This document shows positions 34,089-43,271 of a DNA stretch of 64,000 nucleotides, in pieces. The position numbers and the translations under genes were made by a program. Origin of the DNA: Gemmatimonas aurantiaca (GTDB taxonomy: Bacteria > Gemmatimonadota > Gemmatimonadetes > Gemmatimonadales > Gemmatimonadaceae). How positions within the stretch are numbered: the stretch's first letter is position 1; every line of letters begins with the position of its first letter. The notes beneath the pieces were generated by a model. It made no database searches. It saw only the letters and a program-made list of their open reading frames with translations, and had not been told where the DNA came from. The DNA is taken from assembly GCF_037190085.1 (NCBI RefSeq), contig NZ_JBBCJO010000004.1, positions 1-64,000 on the forward strand. The letters are read 5' to 3'.

Positions 34089-34604
34089 TCAGGCCGCCGG
34101 CGCCGCCTGCACGTCGATGCGGAGCTTCACGTCGTCGCTGACGAGCACACCACCCGCCTCCAGCGCGACATTCCACACGAGCCCCCACTCCTTGCGCGAG
34201 ATCTTCGTCTCGAGTTCGGCGGACACCTTCTGGTTGCCCCACGGATCCTTGGCGGGACCGCCCACTTCGCCCTTCAGCGTCACCGGCTTGGTGATGCCGC
34301 GAATGGTCAGATCGCCGGTGGCCGTGACATCGGAGCCGTTGCGATCGAACGTCGTGAGTACGAACGTGGCCTTCGGAAACGCGGCGGCATCGAAGAAGTC
34401 CGGGCTGCGGAGATGATCGTCACGCTGACCGTTGCCGGTATCGAGCGAGGCAACGTCGATGTCGACCGTGGCATGCTTGACGACACCATTGTCATCCTCG
34501 ATACTGCCGGTGAACTGGCCGAACGTGCCGCGCACGGTGGAAATGCCCATGTGCTTCACGGAGAACTGGATCTGGCTGTGCGCGGGATCAAAGGTCCACT
34601 GCAT
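34089..34604 (-). CDS. YceI family lipid-binding protein
   Basis: 171 residues of the YceI lipocalin-like barrel: TWTFDPAHSQIQFSVKHMG-type N-terminus, GTFGQFTGSI, VDIDVASLDTGNGQRDDHLRSPDFFDAAAFPKATF, GDLTIRGITKPVTLKG and KISRKEWGL are diagnostic. YceI proteins bind isoprenoids or other amphipathic molecules. No signal peptide is visible, unlike many periplasmic members, so it may be cytoplasmic. A MarR regulator is the next gene upstream on the same strand. Confidence 0.9.
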   Translation of the reverse strand: MQWTFDPAHSQIQFSVKHMGISTVRGTFGQFTGSIEDDNGVVKHATVDIDVASLDTGNGQRDDHLRSPDFFDAAAFPKATFVLTTFDRNGSDVTATGDLTIRGITKPVTLKGEVGGPAKDPWGNQKVSAELETKISRKEWGLVWNVALEAGGVLVSDDVKLRIDVQAAPAA

Positions 34605-34665
34605 ACGGAGCTCCTGGTATTCTGTTGTGATGCCACCATCTCAGTGGTAAGGAATATAGAAACTC

Positions 34666-34694
34666 AAAAGGCCTCGTCAAGAGGCCTTTTGTTT
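34666..34694. terminator. Terminator stem-loop between marR and yceI genes
   Basis: 10-bp perfect stem AAAAGGCCTC / GAGGCCTTTT (34666-34675, 34681-34690), 5-nt loop, followed by GTTTG. As transcripts come from the minus strand it separates the MarR gene from yceI. A CCAC-N6-GTGG repeat lies next to it in the yceI leader. Confidence 0.7.
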
Positions 34695-34721
34695 GCCGGT
34701 TGACTCGTCGGAAGACCCGGA

Positions 34722-35252
34722 TCAGTCCTGGCTTTCGTCCGAGGGGGGCATCTGGGCCGCCGCCCGCCCCATGATCTTCAGGATCTCCGTCGCCGTACGC
34801 TGGTCTTCGAGAGAAATCCCGCTCATCACCCGCGCCAGTTCGCGCGCGTGCGCCGGGAAAATCTGCATCACCAGGTCACGCCCCTGCTCGGTCAGGGCCG
34901 CATACCGCGCCCGTCGATCGCTGTCGCAGGTGCGACGCTCCACCAGCCCCTTGGCCGTGAGCCGGTCCACCAGAAAGGTGATGCCGCCACTCGACACCAG
35001 AATCCGTCGCTGCACCTCGCCCAGCAACATCGGGCCACGGTGATACAACGCCTCCAGAATGCCGAACTCGGCCAACGTCAATCCATGACGGGCGACGTCC
35101 GCGGCCGCATGCGCGGTCACCGCCGACTGCGCCCGATTCATGATCACCCACAGCCGCAGCGCCGACAGCGTGGTCGCGTCGACGTCGGGCTCATGCGCCT
35201 CAGAGTGCCCCTGAGCTGCGCCTTCGCTGATTGGTTGTGTTATGGTCGCCAT
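34722..35252 (-). CDS. MarR family transcriptional regulator
   Basis: 176 residues with a MarR winged helix: LTLAEFGILEALYHRGPMLLGEVQRRILVSSGGITFLVDRLTAKGLVERRTCDSDRRARYAALTEQG, including the DxRR wing. It ends with a helical dimer region. It likely represses a target set including the adjacent yceI, though a terminator lies between. The 275-bp AT-rich region upstream could hold its own operator. Confidence 0.9.
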   Translation of the reverse strand: MATITQPISEGAAQGHSEAHEPDVDATTLSALRLWVIMNRAQSAVTAHAAADVARHGLTLAEFGILEALYHRGPMLLGEVQRRILVSSGGITFLVDRLTAKGLVERRTCDSDRRARYAALTEQGRDLVMQIFPAHARELARVMSGISLEDQRTATEILKIMGRAAAQMPPSDESQD

Positions 35253-35527
35253 GATTCCCTAAAGCCTCGGCAATCCGTGCTTTCTCCGCAAGGGCTAAGA
35301 TGATAAGTAGTACCGTTTTAGGTACGAAACGCTCGCCTTTTACGTCATAACCGGCAATAACGGGATAACAATTCCGCACAATTCGATTAGTAACCTCTAA
35401 TATACACAAGAAAAGGTTATCCCGAAGATGAAAAGTTGGTGATAACGGTGCACAATCGTCCCCGGTCCGTTTAGGTTACTGAGGCCGACCGCCGATATGG
35501 TCGGTGCACCTTACGCGAGGAGGCGTG
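35253..35527. promoter_or_regulatory. AT-rich divergent regulatory region
   Basis: Between marR (minus) and the zinc-ribbon gene (plus). Holds 9-bp arms CGGGATAAC (35361-35369) and GTTATCCCG (35416-35424), a hairpin GTACC-N6-GGTAC near 35310, and CCGACC/GGTCGG near 35484-35503. The word GGATAACAATT resembles a lac operator half but is not a full operator. No gene is supported in this 275-bp stretch. Confidence 0.5.
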
Positions 35528-35737
35528 ATGCGAAAGCCACGACCGAACACGTACAACCCAGCGCAGGCGCTGCATCTGATCGCCGCGGACCGCACTGGGC
35601 TTCCTTTGAGCTGCCCGTCCTGCTCCGGGCACATCGACCGCGACCCCGTTGCGCATCCCCCGCCGCCCAATTCGCACGTGACACTGAAGTGCACGAGCTG
35701 TGGTCGGTTGGCGCGTTACATTGCCGGTCTGAACTGA
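35528..35737 (+). CDS. Small two-CxxC zinc-ribbon protein
   Basis: 69 residues with a strong Shine-Dalgarno (GAGGAGG) 4-5 nt before the ATG. Two metal-binding pairs are visible: C-P-S-C near residue 30 and C-T-S-C near residue 57. The pattern is that of a small zinc ribbon. I do not recognise a named family. A perfect terminator hairpin follows at 35786, which supports this being a real gene. Confidence 0.7.
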   Translation: MRKPRPNTYNPAQALHLIAADRTGLPLSCPSCSGHIDRDPVAHPPPPNSHVTLKCTSCGRLARYIAGLN

Positions 35738-35785
35738 CACTTCCATCAGCCGACGCTGGTCCTTCAGCTTCGCCTCTGACGCAAC

Positions 35786-35819
35786 AACGCCCCGTCCGGA
35801 TTTCCGGGCGGGGCGTTTG
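35786..35819 (+). terminator. Intrinsic terminator of the small zinc-ribbon gene
   Basis: Stem AACGCCCCG...CGGGGCGTT with inner CCGG/CCGG pairs and a short loop, followed by TGTCATG. It ends the upstream gene 50 nt after its stop. Confidence 0.7.
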
Positions 35820-35869
35820 TCATGAATCGTTGTCGTGCGGAAGGGGAATCATCCACCCATGACGACCTC

Positions 35870-36148
35870 CTACCAGTTGACCGTGCCCTGCTTGGTGGTG
35901 TCCACGTCCTCACTCTGACCGGTCTTGAACAGATAGGCCTCCATGTTGCGCGTCAGAAACGTCCGCGCCTGGGGATCCATCACGTTCAGGCCATAGTGGT
36001 TGATGAGCATGGTCTGCTGCTTGAGCCACTGCCCCCAGCAGTCCTTGCAGATCTCGCCCACGATGCGCGCGCCGATGGCCCCGGGAAACGGCGGCCGTTC
36101 GAATCCTTCGCGGGTCTGACCGCATCGGGTACAGGTGATATCCGCCAT
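35870..36148 (-). CDS. YggX-like Fe(II) trafficking protein with four Cys
   Basis: 92 residues. The core GAIGARIVGEI...WGQWLKQQTMLINHYGLNVMDPQARTFLTRNMEAYLF matches YggX, an iron-handling protein that protects Fe-S clusters. Unusually it also has C6-T-R-C9 and C34-K-D-C37, a zinc-ribbon or rubredoxin-like metal site that Escherichia coli YggX lacks. The ATG at 36148 (GGAG 6 nt upstream) is chosen; it lies 2 nt after the desaturase stop, so translation is probably coupled. Confidence 0.87.
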   Translation of the reverse strand: MADITCTRCGQTREGFERPPFPGAIGARIVGEICKDCWGQWLKQQTMLINHYGLNVMDPQARTFLTRNMEAYLFKTGQSEDVDTTKQGTVNW

Positions 36149-36150
36149 GA

Positions 36151-36924
36151 TCACTCCGCGATGCGCACGTGGGTGCCTTCACGCGCGTACTTCACATGGG
36201 CCAGTCCGAACAGCGACAAGAGCTTGATGTACATCCAGCCGATGTCGAATTCGAACCACCGATGTGCGAATTTGGCCGAGTGGGGATCGGCGTGATGATT
36301 GTTGTGCAACTCCTCACCCGCGATGATGATGCCGATCGGGGAGATGTTGCGGCTCTCGTCCTTCACGTCATGATTGCGATAGCCGAGCGCGTGTCCGATG
36401 CCATTGATGACGCCGGCCGCCCAGAACGGGATCCAGATCATCTGCACCGCCCACACCACCGGGCCAGTGAACCAGCCGAAGAGCCAGATGTCGATGGCCA
36501 GCATGACCAGGATGCCCACGCTGGAGCGCTTGTCGAGCAGGTGCCGCTCGAGCCAGTCCTCGGGTGTGCCCTTGCCGTACTTCTCCAGCACGCCGGGCTG
36601 ACGCACCGCCTTGCGGTAATAAAAGGCACCCTTGAGGAGGATATTGCGCAGCCCTTCCACGACAGGGCTGTGCGGATCGCCTTCCCGGTCGGCAAAGGCG
36701 TGATGCTTCCGGTGACAGGCCACCCATTCCTTCGTGCGGATCGCCGTGGTCAGCCAGAGCCAGACGCGCATCGGCAATTCGACCAGGCGATGGAACTGCA
36801 CCCCGCGATGAGTCTGCGAGCGGTGCAGAAAAAGGGTGACGCAGATGTTGGTGAGGTGACCGGCAACGAGGATGAAGACGACCGGCTTCCACCAGTCGGT
36901 TCCCCAGCTTCCGAACTCGGGCAT
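36151..36924 (-). CDS. Membrane fatty acid desaturase
   Basis: 257 residues, di-iron acyl-CoA or acyl-lipid desaturase. Histidine boxes HRSQTH (34-39), HRKHH (71-75) and EELHNNHH (about 208-215) match HxxxxH, HxxHH and ExxHxxHH; four hydrophobic segments lie around them. Needs iron and an electron donor; the following YggX gene, 2 nt away, may supply iron handling. Product would be an unsaturated fatty acid, position not known. Confidence 0.93.
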   Translation of the reverse strand: MPEFGSWGTDWWKPVVFILVAGHLTNICVTLFLHRSQTHRGVQFHRLVELPMRVWLWLTTAIRTKEWVACHRKHHAFADREGDPHSPVVEGLRNILLKGAFYYRKAVRQPGVLEKYGKGTPEDWLERHLLDKRSSVGILVMLAIDIWLFGWFTGPVVWAVQMIWIPFWAAGVINGIGHALGYRNHDVKDESRNISPIGIIIAGEELHNNHHADPHSAKFAHRWFEFDIGWMYIKLLSLFGLAHVKYAREGTHVRIAE

Positions 36925-37050
36925 GTAACGACTCCAAACGGTGACGACTGCATGGTGCCCGCCGAGGCTCCGAACCAGCTCGACGTCCCGGCGGCAACCT
37001 GCAAAAATTAGTGCCGGGTGAGGGCTGGCGTCACCCGGCCCCGACGCCTT

Positions 37051-37950
37051 TCAATCGCTCGCGCTGCCATCGACGCCATCCCCGTGACCATCCTGGAGAC
37101 CGTCCTCGAAACGCCGGAACCAGTCCCGCGTCGCCTCGAACACGGTGTCGCGGCAGTAGTCGGCCGAGATGATGTGACCACACCCCGTAAGCCAGCGCTG
37201 CTCCTTCACCGCACTGCCGATGCGCGCGAAATACCGCGCCGCGTCGGCAGCCGCAATGCGATTGTCTTCCCGTGACTGCAGATACAGCGTGGGCACCGTC
37301 AACGTGGGCAGTGCCCGGTGCGCGGCCTGCGCGATGGTACGCAGACCGGCCAACGCCTCGGCGGTCACGATGCCGGGGCCCAGGGCCTGCGCCCGCGCTT
37401 CCGGATCGTGAATGGAATGCTCGGCGCCCCTGCTTCTCTGATACGGCGTGACCCATTGCAGCACGGCCGCGGCATACGTCTGCCACCAGAGGCCGAACGG
37501 CATGCCCAGATACGGAGCCAGCAGCACGAGTGCGCGTTGATCGGGCGTCTCGTGCGCCTGCAGCAACGCCAGGGCGCCGCCCATGCTCTGTCCGCAGAGA
37601 TGCACGATGCGGTGTGTCGCACGGAGCTCGGCATACGCGCCACGCACATGGGTGCGCCAGTTGTCGGCATGACCGTCACGCGCCAGTTCGGCGAGTGAAC
37701 CGCCGTGGCCCGGCAACCGGGGCACGTCCACCGTGTAGCCCACGCCGTGCAACGCCGACGCCAGATAGCGCATCGACTGCGGCGTGTCGTTGAAGCCGTG
37801 CAGCAACAGCACCGCGATCCCGTTCACGCCCGTCAGCCGGAACGGCTCGGCGCCCCGCACGATGCCACTGACATCACGCGGGCGCCTGGCCTCGTCCTCA
37901 CCCTCGAACCGGGCCGCGATCGTTGCGCGCCGGGTACGAAACATCGTCAT
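37051..37950 (-). CDS. Alpha/beta hydrolase, carboxylesterase-like
   Basis: 299 residues. Oxyanion region LLLHGFNDTPQ and nucleophile elbow GQSMGG (Ser122) are intact; SREDNRIAAADAARYF and the His in LTGCGHIISADYC complete the triad. Similar to short-chain carboxylesterases and monoacylglycerol lipases. No signal peptide, so probably cytoplasmic. The rhodanese gene begins 12 bp upstream of its start on the same strand. Confidence 0.88.
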   Translation of the reverse strand: MTMFRTRRATIAARFEGEDEARRPRDVSGIVRGAEPFRLTGVNGIAVLLLHGFNDTPQSMRYLASALHGVGYTVDVPRLPGHGGSLAELARDGHADNWRTHVRGAYAELRATHRIVHLCGQSMGGALALLQAHETPDQRALVLLAPYLGMPFGLWWQTYAAAVLQWVTPYQRSRGAEHSIHDPEARAQALGPGIVTAEALAGLRTIAQAAHRALPTLTVPTLYLQSREDNRIAAADAARYFARIGSAVKEQRWLTGCGHIISADYCRDTVFEATRDWFRRFEDGLQDGHGDGVDGSASD

Positions 37951-37962
37951 GCGCGAAGGGAC

Positions 37963-38286
37963 TCAGTACCGCGGAATATCCGGATTCACGTGCATGCTCC
38001 AGGCATCGATACCTCCTTCGATGTTCACCAGATGCTGGAAGCCCTGCTGCGCGAGCCAGTTGGCCGCCATCTCACTGCGCATGCCGTGATGACAGAGCAG
38101 TGCATAGGACCGCGTGGGGTCGAGTGTATGCACGTGGTCCGGAAGCTCCGAGAGCGGGATCAGTTCACTGGGCTCGATATGCGCGAGACCATATTCCCAT
38201 GGTTCGCGCACATCGATGATCAGCGGCGGCGCGTCCTGCGTGAGCCGCGCCGCGACGTCGGTGGGATGGAGATACTCGATAGCCAT
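37963..38286 (-). CDS. Rhodanese-like domain protein
   Basis: 107 residues, a single rhodanese domain: IIDVREPWEY, HIEPSELIPLSEL, YALLCHHGMRS with catalytic Cys65, and GGIDAWS. It likely carries a persulfide on Cys65. It sits between the M28 peptidase and the hydrolase genes with short gaps, so probably in one transcript. Confidence 0.92.
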   Translation of the reverse strand: MAIEYLHPTDVAARLTQDAPPLIIDVREPWEYGLAHIEPSELIPLSELPDHVHTLDPTRSYALLCHHGMRSEMAANWLAQQGFQHLVNIEGGIDAWSMHVNPDIPRY

Positions 38287-38297
38287 GCGCGGGCGGA

Positions 38298-40517
38298 TCA
38301 GCGACGGGCCGGCGGCGTTTCGAGTGCGGCACGCGCGCGATTCATCGCCGCGGTCGCATTGTCGAAACGCTGCACGAGATCGGCGATCTCCGCCGTGGTC
38401 TCCGCCTGTGTGCCATACCGGATGGCTTCGTTCACGCCCGGAAACACCATCGACGAATAGCCGTTGTCGACGTCGGCCGCATAGATGAGCGTGCGATACC
38501 AGGGGCGACTCTTGAGACCGGCATCGCGGGCGAACCCCCGCTCCACCGACAGCAGCGCCGTATTGGCCGCATCCTTCTGCGCCTTGCTCACGCCCTTGGC
38601 CAGCGCGGCATCACGCGCGCCGGCGAACTGCGTGGCCGCCTGACCGAGCCGGGTGATGGCCGCGGTGAGCGGCGTCACGGCCGCCGTGTTCCACCCTTTC
38701 TGCTTCAGCCCACGTTCCACCGGCGCGATGTACCGCAGCATCGTGTTGGCAAACTCCGCGTAGTCGTACGGCAGCACTTCCGCGTTGGCCAGACGCAGCG
38801 CCATCGCCGCGCCGATGCGACCGGACGCCGCATGATACAGGAAGCCTGGATCGCCGAACCGTTCCATCCATGCATAGGTGTCGTACGCCGAATGGTACGT
38901 GCCGGCCGGTCCGCCAAATCCCCAGTCGGCGGTGGGAATGCCGAAGTGATTGTAGAAACCGGCGAAGTCGCTGCCACCACCCGGATCACCCATGCCGGGC
39001 TCCAGCGAATCGGCACGGGTGCCCGACGTGAGCCGCCACGCCTGATACACCGAACCCCGTCCCTTGGGATCGGGCACACTCTTCACGATATCGCGCAGCA
39101 CCGCCCGCAACGACGGGGTTCCGCCACCACCGAACTGCGAACCCTGCGCCGACACGTCCTGATTGAGATAGGCGATCGCGCCCTTCTTGAGGCGCAACGA
39201 ATCGTCCTCGACGTATTCGGTGCTGCCCACCAGCCCCCACTCCTCGGCGTCCCACGTGGCAAATACGATCGTACGCTTGGGACGCAGTCCCTTCCTGGCC
39301 ATATCGGCGAGCGCATTGGCCGCTTCGAGCACACTCACCGTGCCGCTGATGTTGTCGGCCGCGCCCGGTCCCCACGAGTCGCGATGCCCACCGATGTAGA
39401 TGTACTGGTCGGGATACTCCGTACCACGCAGATACCCCAGCGTGTTGTGGATCTGTTTCGTGCCCCGCGTGGCCGCGTCGGTGACCACCTCCACTTTCAC
39501 GCGCACCGGTCCGGGCCCAACGTGATAACGCAGGCCCATGCCGCCTTGCCAGTTGCGCGGGATGTCCGTTCCCCGGACCTGCGCCAGCAACTGTTCAGCG
39601 TTGTAGGCACTCACCGGGACGACGGGAATCTTCGGCAGTGGAGTCTCTTCGGGCTTGAGGCGCGGCGCGCCGGGCTTGCTCGCATACCCTGGCGTGAGCG
39701 GATCGCCGGTGCCGTTGAACACACTGCCGCGCTGCAGACCGCGCAACGGCCGCATCGGTCCATCCGGATAGATGTCGCCCTGCACGAATCCATCGTCGAG
39801 CGGGTCGGTGTAGATGAGCAGCGCCACCGCGCCGCGCTTCTCCGCTTCCCGCGCCTTGATACCGCGGAAACTCCGGCCATATCGCGCCAGCACGACCTTG
39901 CCCTTCACCGACACGCCCAGCGAATCGAGCGTGGCGTAGTCTTCGATCAGACCGAAGTTGACGAACACCAGCTCGCCTTCGCCGACGCCTTCGCCGGTGG
40001 AACCGTTCGCCGTGGGATACTGCGGCAACTGCGTGGCGGGATCGCTCGCGATGGGCGGCTCCGCCAGATCCAGCGCCACCGTGTCACGTCCCATACGCGT
40101 GATCTTCACGCTGGTGGCATGAGGCAGCCACACATCGTACGTGCGCACTTCGGTCTCGAGTCCCATCGCCTTCATCTGCTCGATGACATAGTCGCGCGTG
40201 CGGACCTGAGCGGGTGTGCCCGCCACATGCGGTTCGCGCGACAATGTTGCCGAATGGGCCTGCGCACGCGTAGGCAACGGGCCGCCGATGGCCTGTTGTT
40301 CGAGCTGCCGCTGCGCTGCCGCCGTGGCTGGTGCGTAGCCAGGAATGGTGGGCAACGCACCGGCCTGTGCCTGGACGATGCCGGGCACCGGGAGCGCCAA
40401 CCCGAGCATGATCGCGGACGCCACCACGGGCAAGGCGCGATGCAATGCCGGAAGCAACGCAATAGGCAACGCGGGATGCCCACGATGGGAGAGGCAATCG
40501 CTGCCGCGTTGATGCAT
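38298..40517 (-). CDS. Secreted M28 metallopeptidase (glutamate carboxypeptidase II-like)
   Basis: About 739 residues with a signal peptide (LPVVASAIMLGLALPVPGIVQA), a protease-associated domain, an M28 zinc peptidase core (GGHRDSWGPGAADNISG, FATWDAEEWGLVGSTEYVED, TYHSAYDTYAWM) and a C-terminal dimerisation domain as in PSMA/transferrin receptor-like enzymes. It should release C-terminal or N-terminal residues from peptides outside the cytoplasm. The start at 40517 is uncertain: a GTG at 40631 gives a 777-residue form with a longer N-terminus. Confidence 0.88.
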   Translation of the reverse strand: MHQRGSDCLSHRGHPALPIALLPALHRALPVVASAIMLGLALPVPGIVQAQAGALPTIPGYAPATAAAQRQLEQQAIGGPLPTRAQAHSATLSREPHVAGTPAQVRTRDYVIEQMKAMGLETEVRTYDVWLPHATSVKITRMGRDTVALDLAEPPIASDPATQLPQYPTANGSTGEGVGEGELVFVNFGLIEDYATLDSLGVSVKGKVVLARYGRSFRGIKAREAEKRGAVALLIYTDPLDDGFVQGDIYPDGPMRPLRGLQRGSVFNGTGDPLTPGYASKPGAPRLKPEETPLPKIPVVPVSAYNAEQLLAQVRGTDIPRNWQGGMGLRYHVGPGPVRVKVEVVTDAATRGTKQIHNTLGYLRGTEYPDQYIYIGGHRDSWGPGAADNISGTVSVLEAANALADMARKGLRPKRTIVFATWDAEEWGLVGSTEYVEDDSLRLKKGAIAYLNQDVSAQGSQFGGGGTPSLRAVLRDIVKSVPDPKGRGSVYQAWRLTSGTRADSLEPGMGDPGGGSDFAGFYNHFGIPTADWGFGGPAGTYHSAYDTYAWMERFGDPGFLYHAASGRIGAAMALRLANAEVLPYDYAEFANTMLRYIAPVERGLKQKGWNTAAVTPLTAAITRLGQAATQFAGARDAALAKGVSKAQKDAANTALLSVERGFARDAGLKSRPWYRTLIYAADVDNGYSSMVFPGVNEAIRYGTQAETTAEIADLVQRFDNATAAMNRARAALETPPARR

Positions 40518-40653
40518 GCGGCGGGCGGAGGAGGAAACGAACACGGAGCACTCCGGAGGGTTGGGAGGAATCTCCGGACGCTCGTCGCTTTTCCGGCCGC
40601 TCGCAAGGCTTGGTTCGCGGAGAAGCCTCACCGCTCACGCGCCCCGGGAGTCG

Positions 40654-41241
40654 TCAGTCCGCCTCGTATTCCTCGGCCGCGCGGAGCAACGCCTGCTGCA
40701 ACAAGGCCTCCCGATCACCGTTGTCCGGGAGCGCCGCGGAAAGCGCGGCGAACTGCCGCTGCATTTCATCCTCGAGCTGGGCGCGCGTGGGCGCCTGCAC
40801 ACCGAGCACTGCCAGGGACAGCACGGCCACGTCTCGGAGCTGCCGGACGGTTTCCTCGTCGAGCGCCGCGAGGGTCGGGGGGTGCACAGGCGCCGGCGCT
40901 CTTTCCCGGCGCCGGCGCGGCACCTCGAACAGCGCCCGCACGGGTGCGAACGTCACCACGAACGAGCCAGCCGTGTGCTCCGCGTATCCGGCTATGACAT
41001 TCCGCCGACGCAGCGATGGCAGCAACCGCACGACCGCTTCGCGTACCGGCGAATAGCCGTCCACGCTGTTGTTGCCCCGTCCCGTGATGACGAGCGCTTC
41101 GTCCACCCCCAGCACCTGCTGTTCGCGCAGCCATCGCTCGCAGAGCGCCGTGGCCTGCAGCGCGGTGGGCTGCAGGGCCCGGAGATTGAGAATCCGATTC
41201 GCTCCGAAACGGAGTTCGTCGAACGCGCGTTCGATGGACAT
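40654..41241 (-). CDS. Smr-domain-like protein
   Basis: 195 residues. The N-terminal half has an Smr-type core: LNLRALQPTALQATALCERWLREQQ followed by ALVITGRGNNSVDGYSPVREAVVRLL and YAEHTAGSFVVTF, matching the DLHxL...TGxG pattern of MutS2/SMR nicking domains in arrangement only; the leading Asp-Leu-His is LNLRAL here. The C-terminal part is helical and acidic. A nucleic-acid-binding role is inferred. Confidence 0.6.
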   Translation of the reverse strand: MSIERAFDELRFGANRILNLRALQPTALQATALCERWLREQQVLGVDEALVITGRGNNSVDGYSPVREAVVRLLPSLRRRNVIAGYAEHTAGSFVVTFAPVRALFEVPRRRRERAPAPVHPPTLAALDEETVRQLRDVAVLSLAVLGVQAPTRAQLEDEMQRQFAALSAALPDNGDREALLQQALLRAAEEYEAD

Positions 41242-41336
41242 ACCTGAAAGATTCCGATACGCCGGGCCGCTGTACAGCGCCTGGATGATACCCGTACGGC
41301 GCCTGCCGTCCGGTCGTCTACCGGATGGGACGGAAC

Positions 41337-42929
41337 TCAGCGCCCGGTGGAGGCCGGGAGAATCATGCGCAGCACTTTGCCGTCGATGGGTTCGATGGGC
41401 TCCACGCCCACGATCTCGGCCAGCGTCGGCGCGACGTCCACCGAGCGGATGGGCTGGTTGTAGCGTCCCGGTTTGATCATCGGTCCCATGAAGAGGACCG
41501 GGATATGTGCATCGAGATCGTACGGACTGCCGTGCGTGGAATACCGGGTGGTGACCCAGTAGTAGCCCTCCTTGAACGTCACCGTCAGCACCGCCTGGAT
41601 GTCCGGCGGCACCGAGTGCAGCCAGCGTCGCGCGATCTTGTCGCCCCTGGCCGCATTGGCCGCCAACGTGCTCACCCGGTCCACCCGCGCCATGCCGGGC
41701 AGTTTGAGCAGGGCGGCGCGCAAGGCGGTCACCACCGAATCGGCGTTCACGCCTTTGGCCCTGAGCCGCGGCTGGTCGAGCATGATGACACCCGACTGCA
41801 ACACCAGGGCATCACCTTCCACGCCGCGTGCCGCGAGACCGCTGCGGGCCGCATCCATCACCGGACGGACGTCCACGCGACCGCGATTCGGATCGTCGCC
41901 CTTGAAGGCCAGCTCAGGAAGCGGTGTGACGCCGTGGTCGGCGCCGAGCGCAAAAACGATGCGACTGGAATCCCGCAGTTTGTACAGCGAATCGATGAGA
42001 CGCCCCAGGGCCCGGTCGGTGCGCAGGATCTGATCGTGCAGTTCACGCGACAACGGGCCGTAGGCGTGACCGATCGCATCGACGGTGGACAGCGACACGG
42101 AGAGCACATCGGTGCTGGGGCCTTTACCCAGCTCCAGCGCGTGCACGCCCTCGAGCGCCATGTCCACCGTGATCTCGTCCATCCACGGAAAGTCCGTGAA
42201 CTGGAAGGTGCCCTGCCGACGGTCGGCGGACAGGGTGTGCGGGAAGGTGAAATCGCGACCGCCATGTTCGACGGACACCGAATCGGGTTCGGGGTATTCG
42301 GACTCCGGCAGCAGCAGGTTCCATTCGGTGCCGAGGTACTTCGCGGTGACATCGCGTGCGTTGAAGCGCTGCACCCAGGTGGGCAGCGTATCGCCGAAAT
42401 AGCGGCTGGTGGTGAACCCGCCATCGAGCGAATACCAGTAGGCCTGCTGTTTGGCCTTTCCGATGGGCAGGATGGCGCCGCGGTCCTTGCGGGACACCGA
42501 CAGCGCCCGACTGAACTGATCGCGCGTACGCACCCAGTCGAAGAACGCCGAACCGCGGAACCGATAGGGTGAAGCACCGCCGCCCCGTCCGAACAGCAGC
42601 GGCGACTGCGGGTCGGCGACTCCGATTTCATTCAGCACCACACCGGTGTGCGACGGAAAGCGTCCCGACCAGAGGGTTGCATGCCCCGGCGCGGTCTCGG
42701 TGACGGCGTGATCGTGAAACGCCTGGGTGAAAAACGCTCCCTGATCGAGCAGACGCTTGAAGCCGCCGGTGAACTGGTGGCGGAAACGATCGAGGTAATC
42801 CGGACGGAGCTGGTCGACCGTGATCTGAACGACGAGCGTCGGCTTGGTCTGAGCGGCGGCAGGGACTGAGAGCGCCGCAGCGGCGATCCCGATGGTCGCA
42901 CGCCGGAGGAGGCAACGGAGAGTGCGCAT
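41337..42929 (-). CDS. Alkaline phosphatase family protein, PafA-like
   Basis: 530 residues with a signal peptide (IGIAAAALSVPAAAQ). The N-terminal VVQITVDQLRPDYLDRF and the nucleophile Thr in AVTETAPGHATLWSG are typical of the Thr-type phosphatase/phosphodiesterase group (PafA). Later FALGADHGVTPLPE supplies the metal-binding Asp-His. Periplasmic phosphomonoesterase activity is likely. The start at 42929 follows the family; a longer reading frame exists upstream. Confidence 0.88.
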   Translation of the reverse strand: MRTLRCLLRRATIGIAAAALSVPAAAQTKPTLVVQITVDQLRPDYLDRFRHQFTGGFKRLLDQGAFFTQAFHDHAVTETAPGHATLWSGRFPSHTGVVLNEIGVADPQSPLLFGRGGGASPYRFRGSAFFDWVRTRDQFSRALSVSRKDRGAILPIGKAKQQAYWYSLDGGFTTSRYFGDTLPTWVQRFNARDVTAKYLGTEWNLLLPESEYPEPDSVSVEHGGRDFTFPHTLSADRRQGTFQFTDFPWMDEITVDMALEGVHALELGKGPSTDVLSVSLSTVDAIGHAYGPLSRELHDQILRTDRALGRLIDSLYKLRDSSRIVFALGADHGVTPLPELAFKGDDPNRGRVDVRPVMDAARSGLAARGVEGDALVLQSGVIMLDQPRLRAKGVNADSVVTALRAALLKLPGMARVDRVSTLAANAARGDKIARRWLHSVPPDIQAVLTVTFKEGYYWVTTRYSTHGSPYDLDAHIPVLFMGPMIKPGRYNQPIRSVDVAPTLAEIVGVEPIEPIDGKVLRMILPASTGR

Positions 42930-43271
42930 ACCGGTAAGGTACACCCGGGTACACACCGGAACTCACGCCGGCCCAATACGAATCGAATACGAAACAGACA
43001 TGATACGGGCAGTACACCGGCGGCCCCGTCCGGCCTCGTGCGCGCCGCCGGATCGACGCGCCAGGACAGGGCCTGCACCGCCGGTGATCGAGCCACGCGG
43101 GCTGGTACGCTGCGCGGTGTCGACACGCAATGGCACGCACGATGCGCACTGCGTGAGGAGACCGCACCGTTCACGGAGGCACGTGAAGGTGGAAACAATA
43201 TTGAGCCACCGGCGCAACCTGGCAAGAACGCCGCGCCAACATCACACGAACGTCGCGCGGCGCGTCGGGAT
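42930..43271. other. Intergenic region without recognised features
   Basis: 342 bp between the phosphatase start and the PaiB stop, both minus strand. It must hold the phosphatase promoter. I found no supported ORF, terminator or large repeat; base composition is GC-rich with a short AT-rich patch near 42975-43010. Confidence 0.5.

Noticed and set aside
35361..35385. A true lac operator
   Set aside because: Only a half-site-like word is present and no LacI-type gene or lac genes are nearby.
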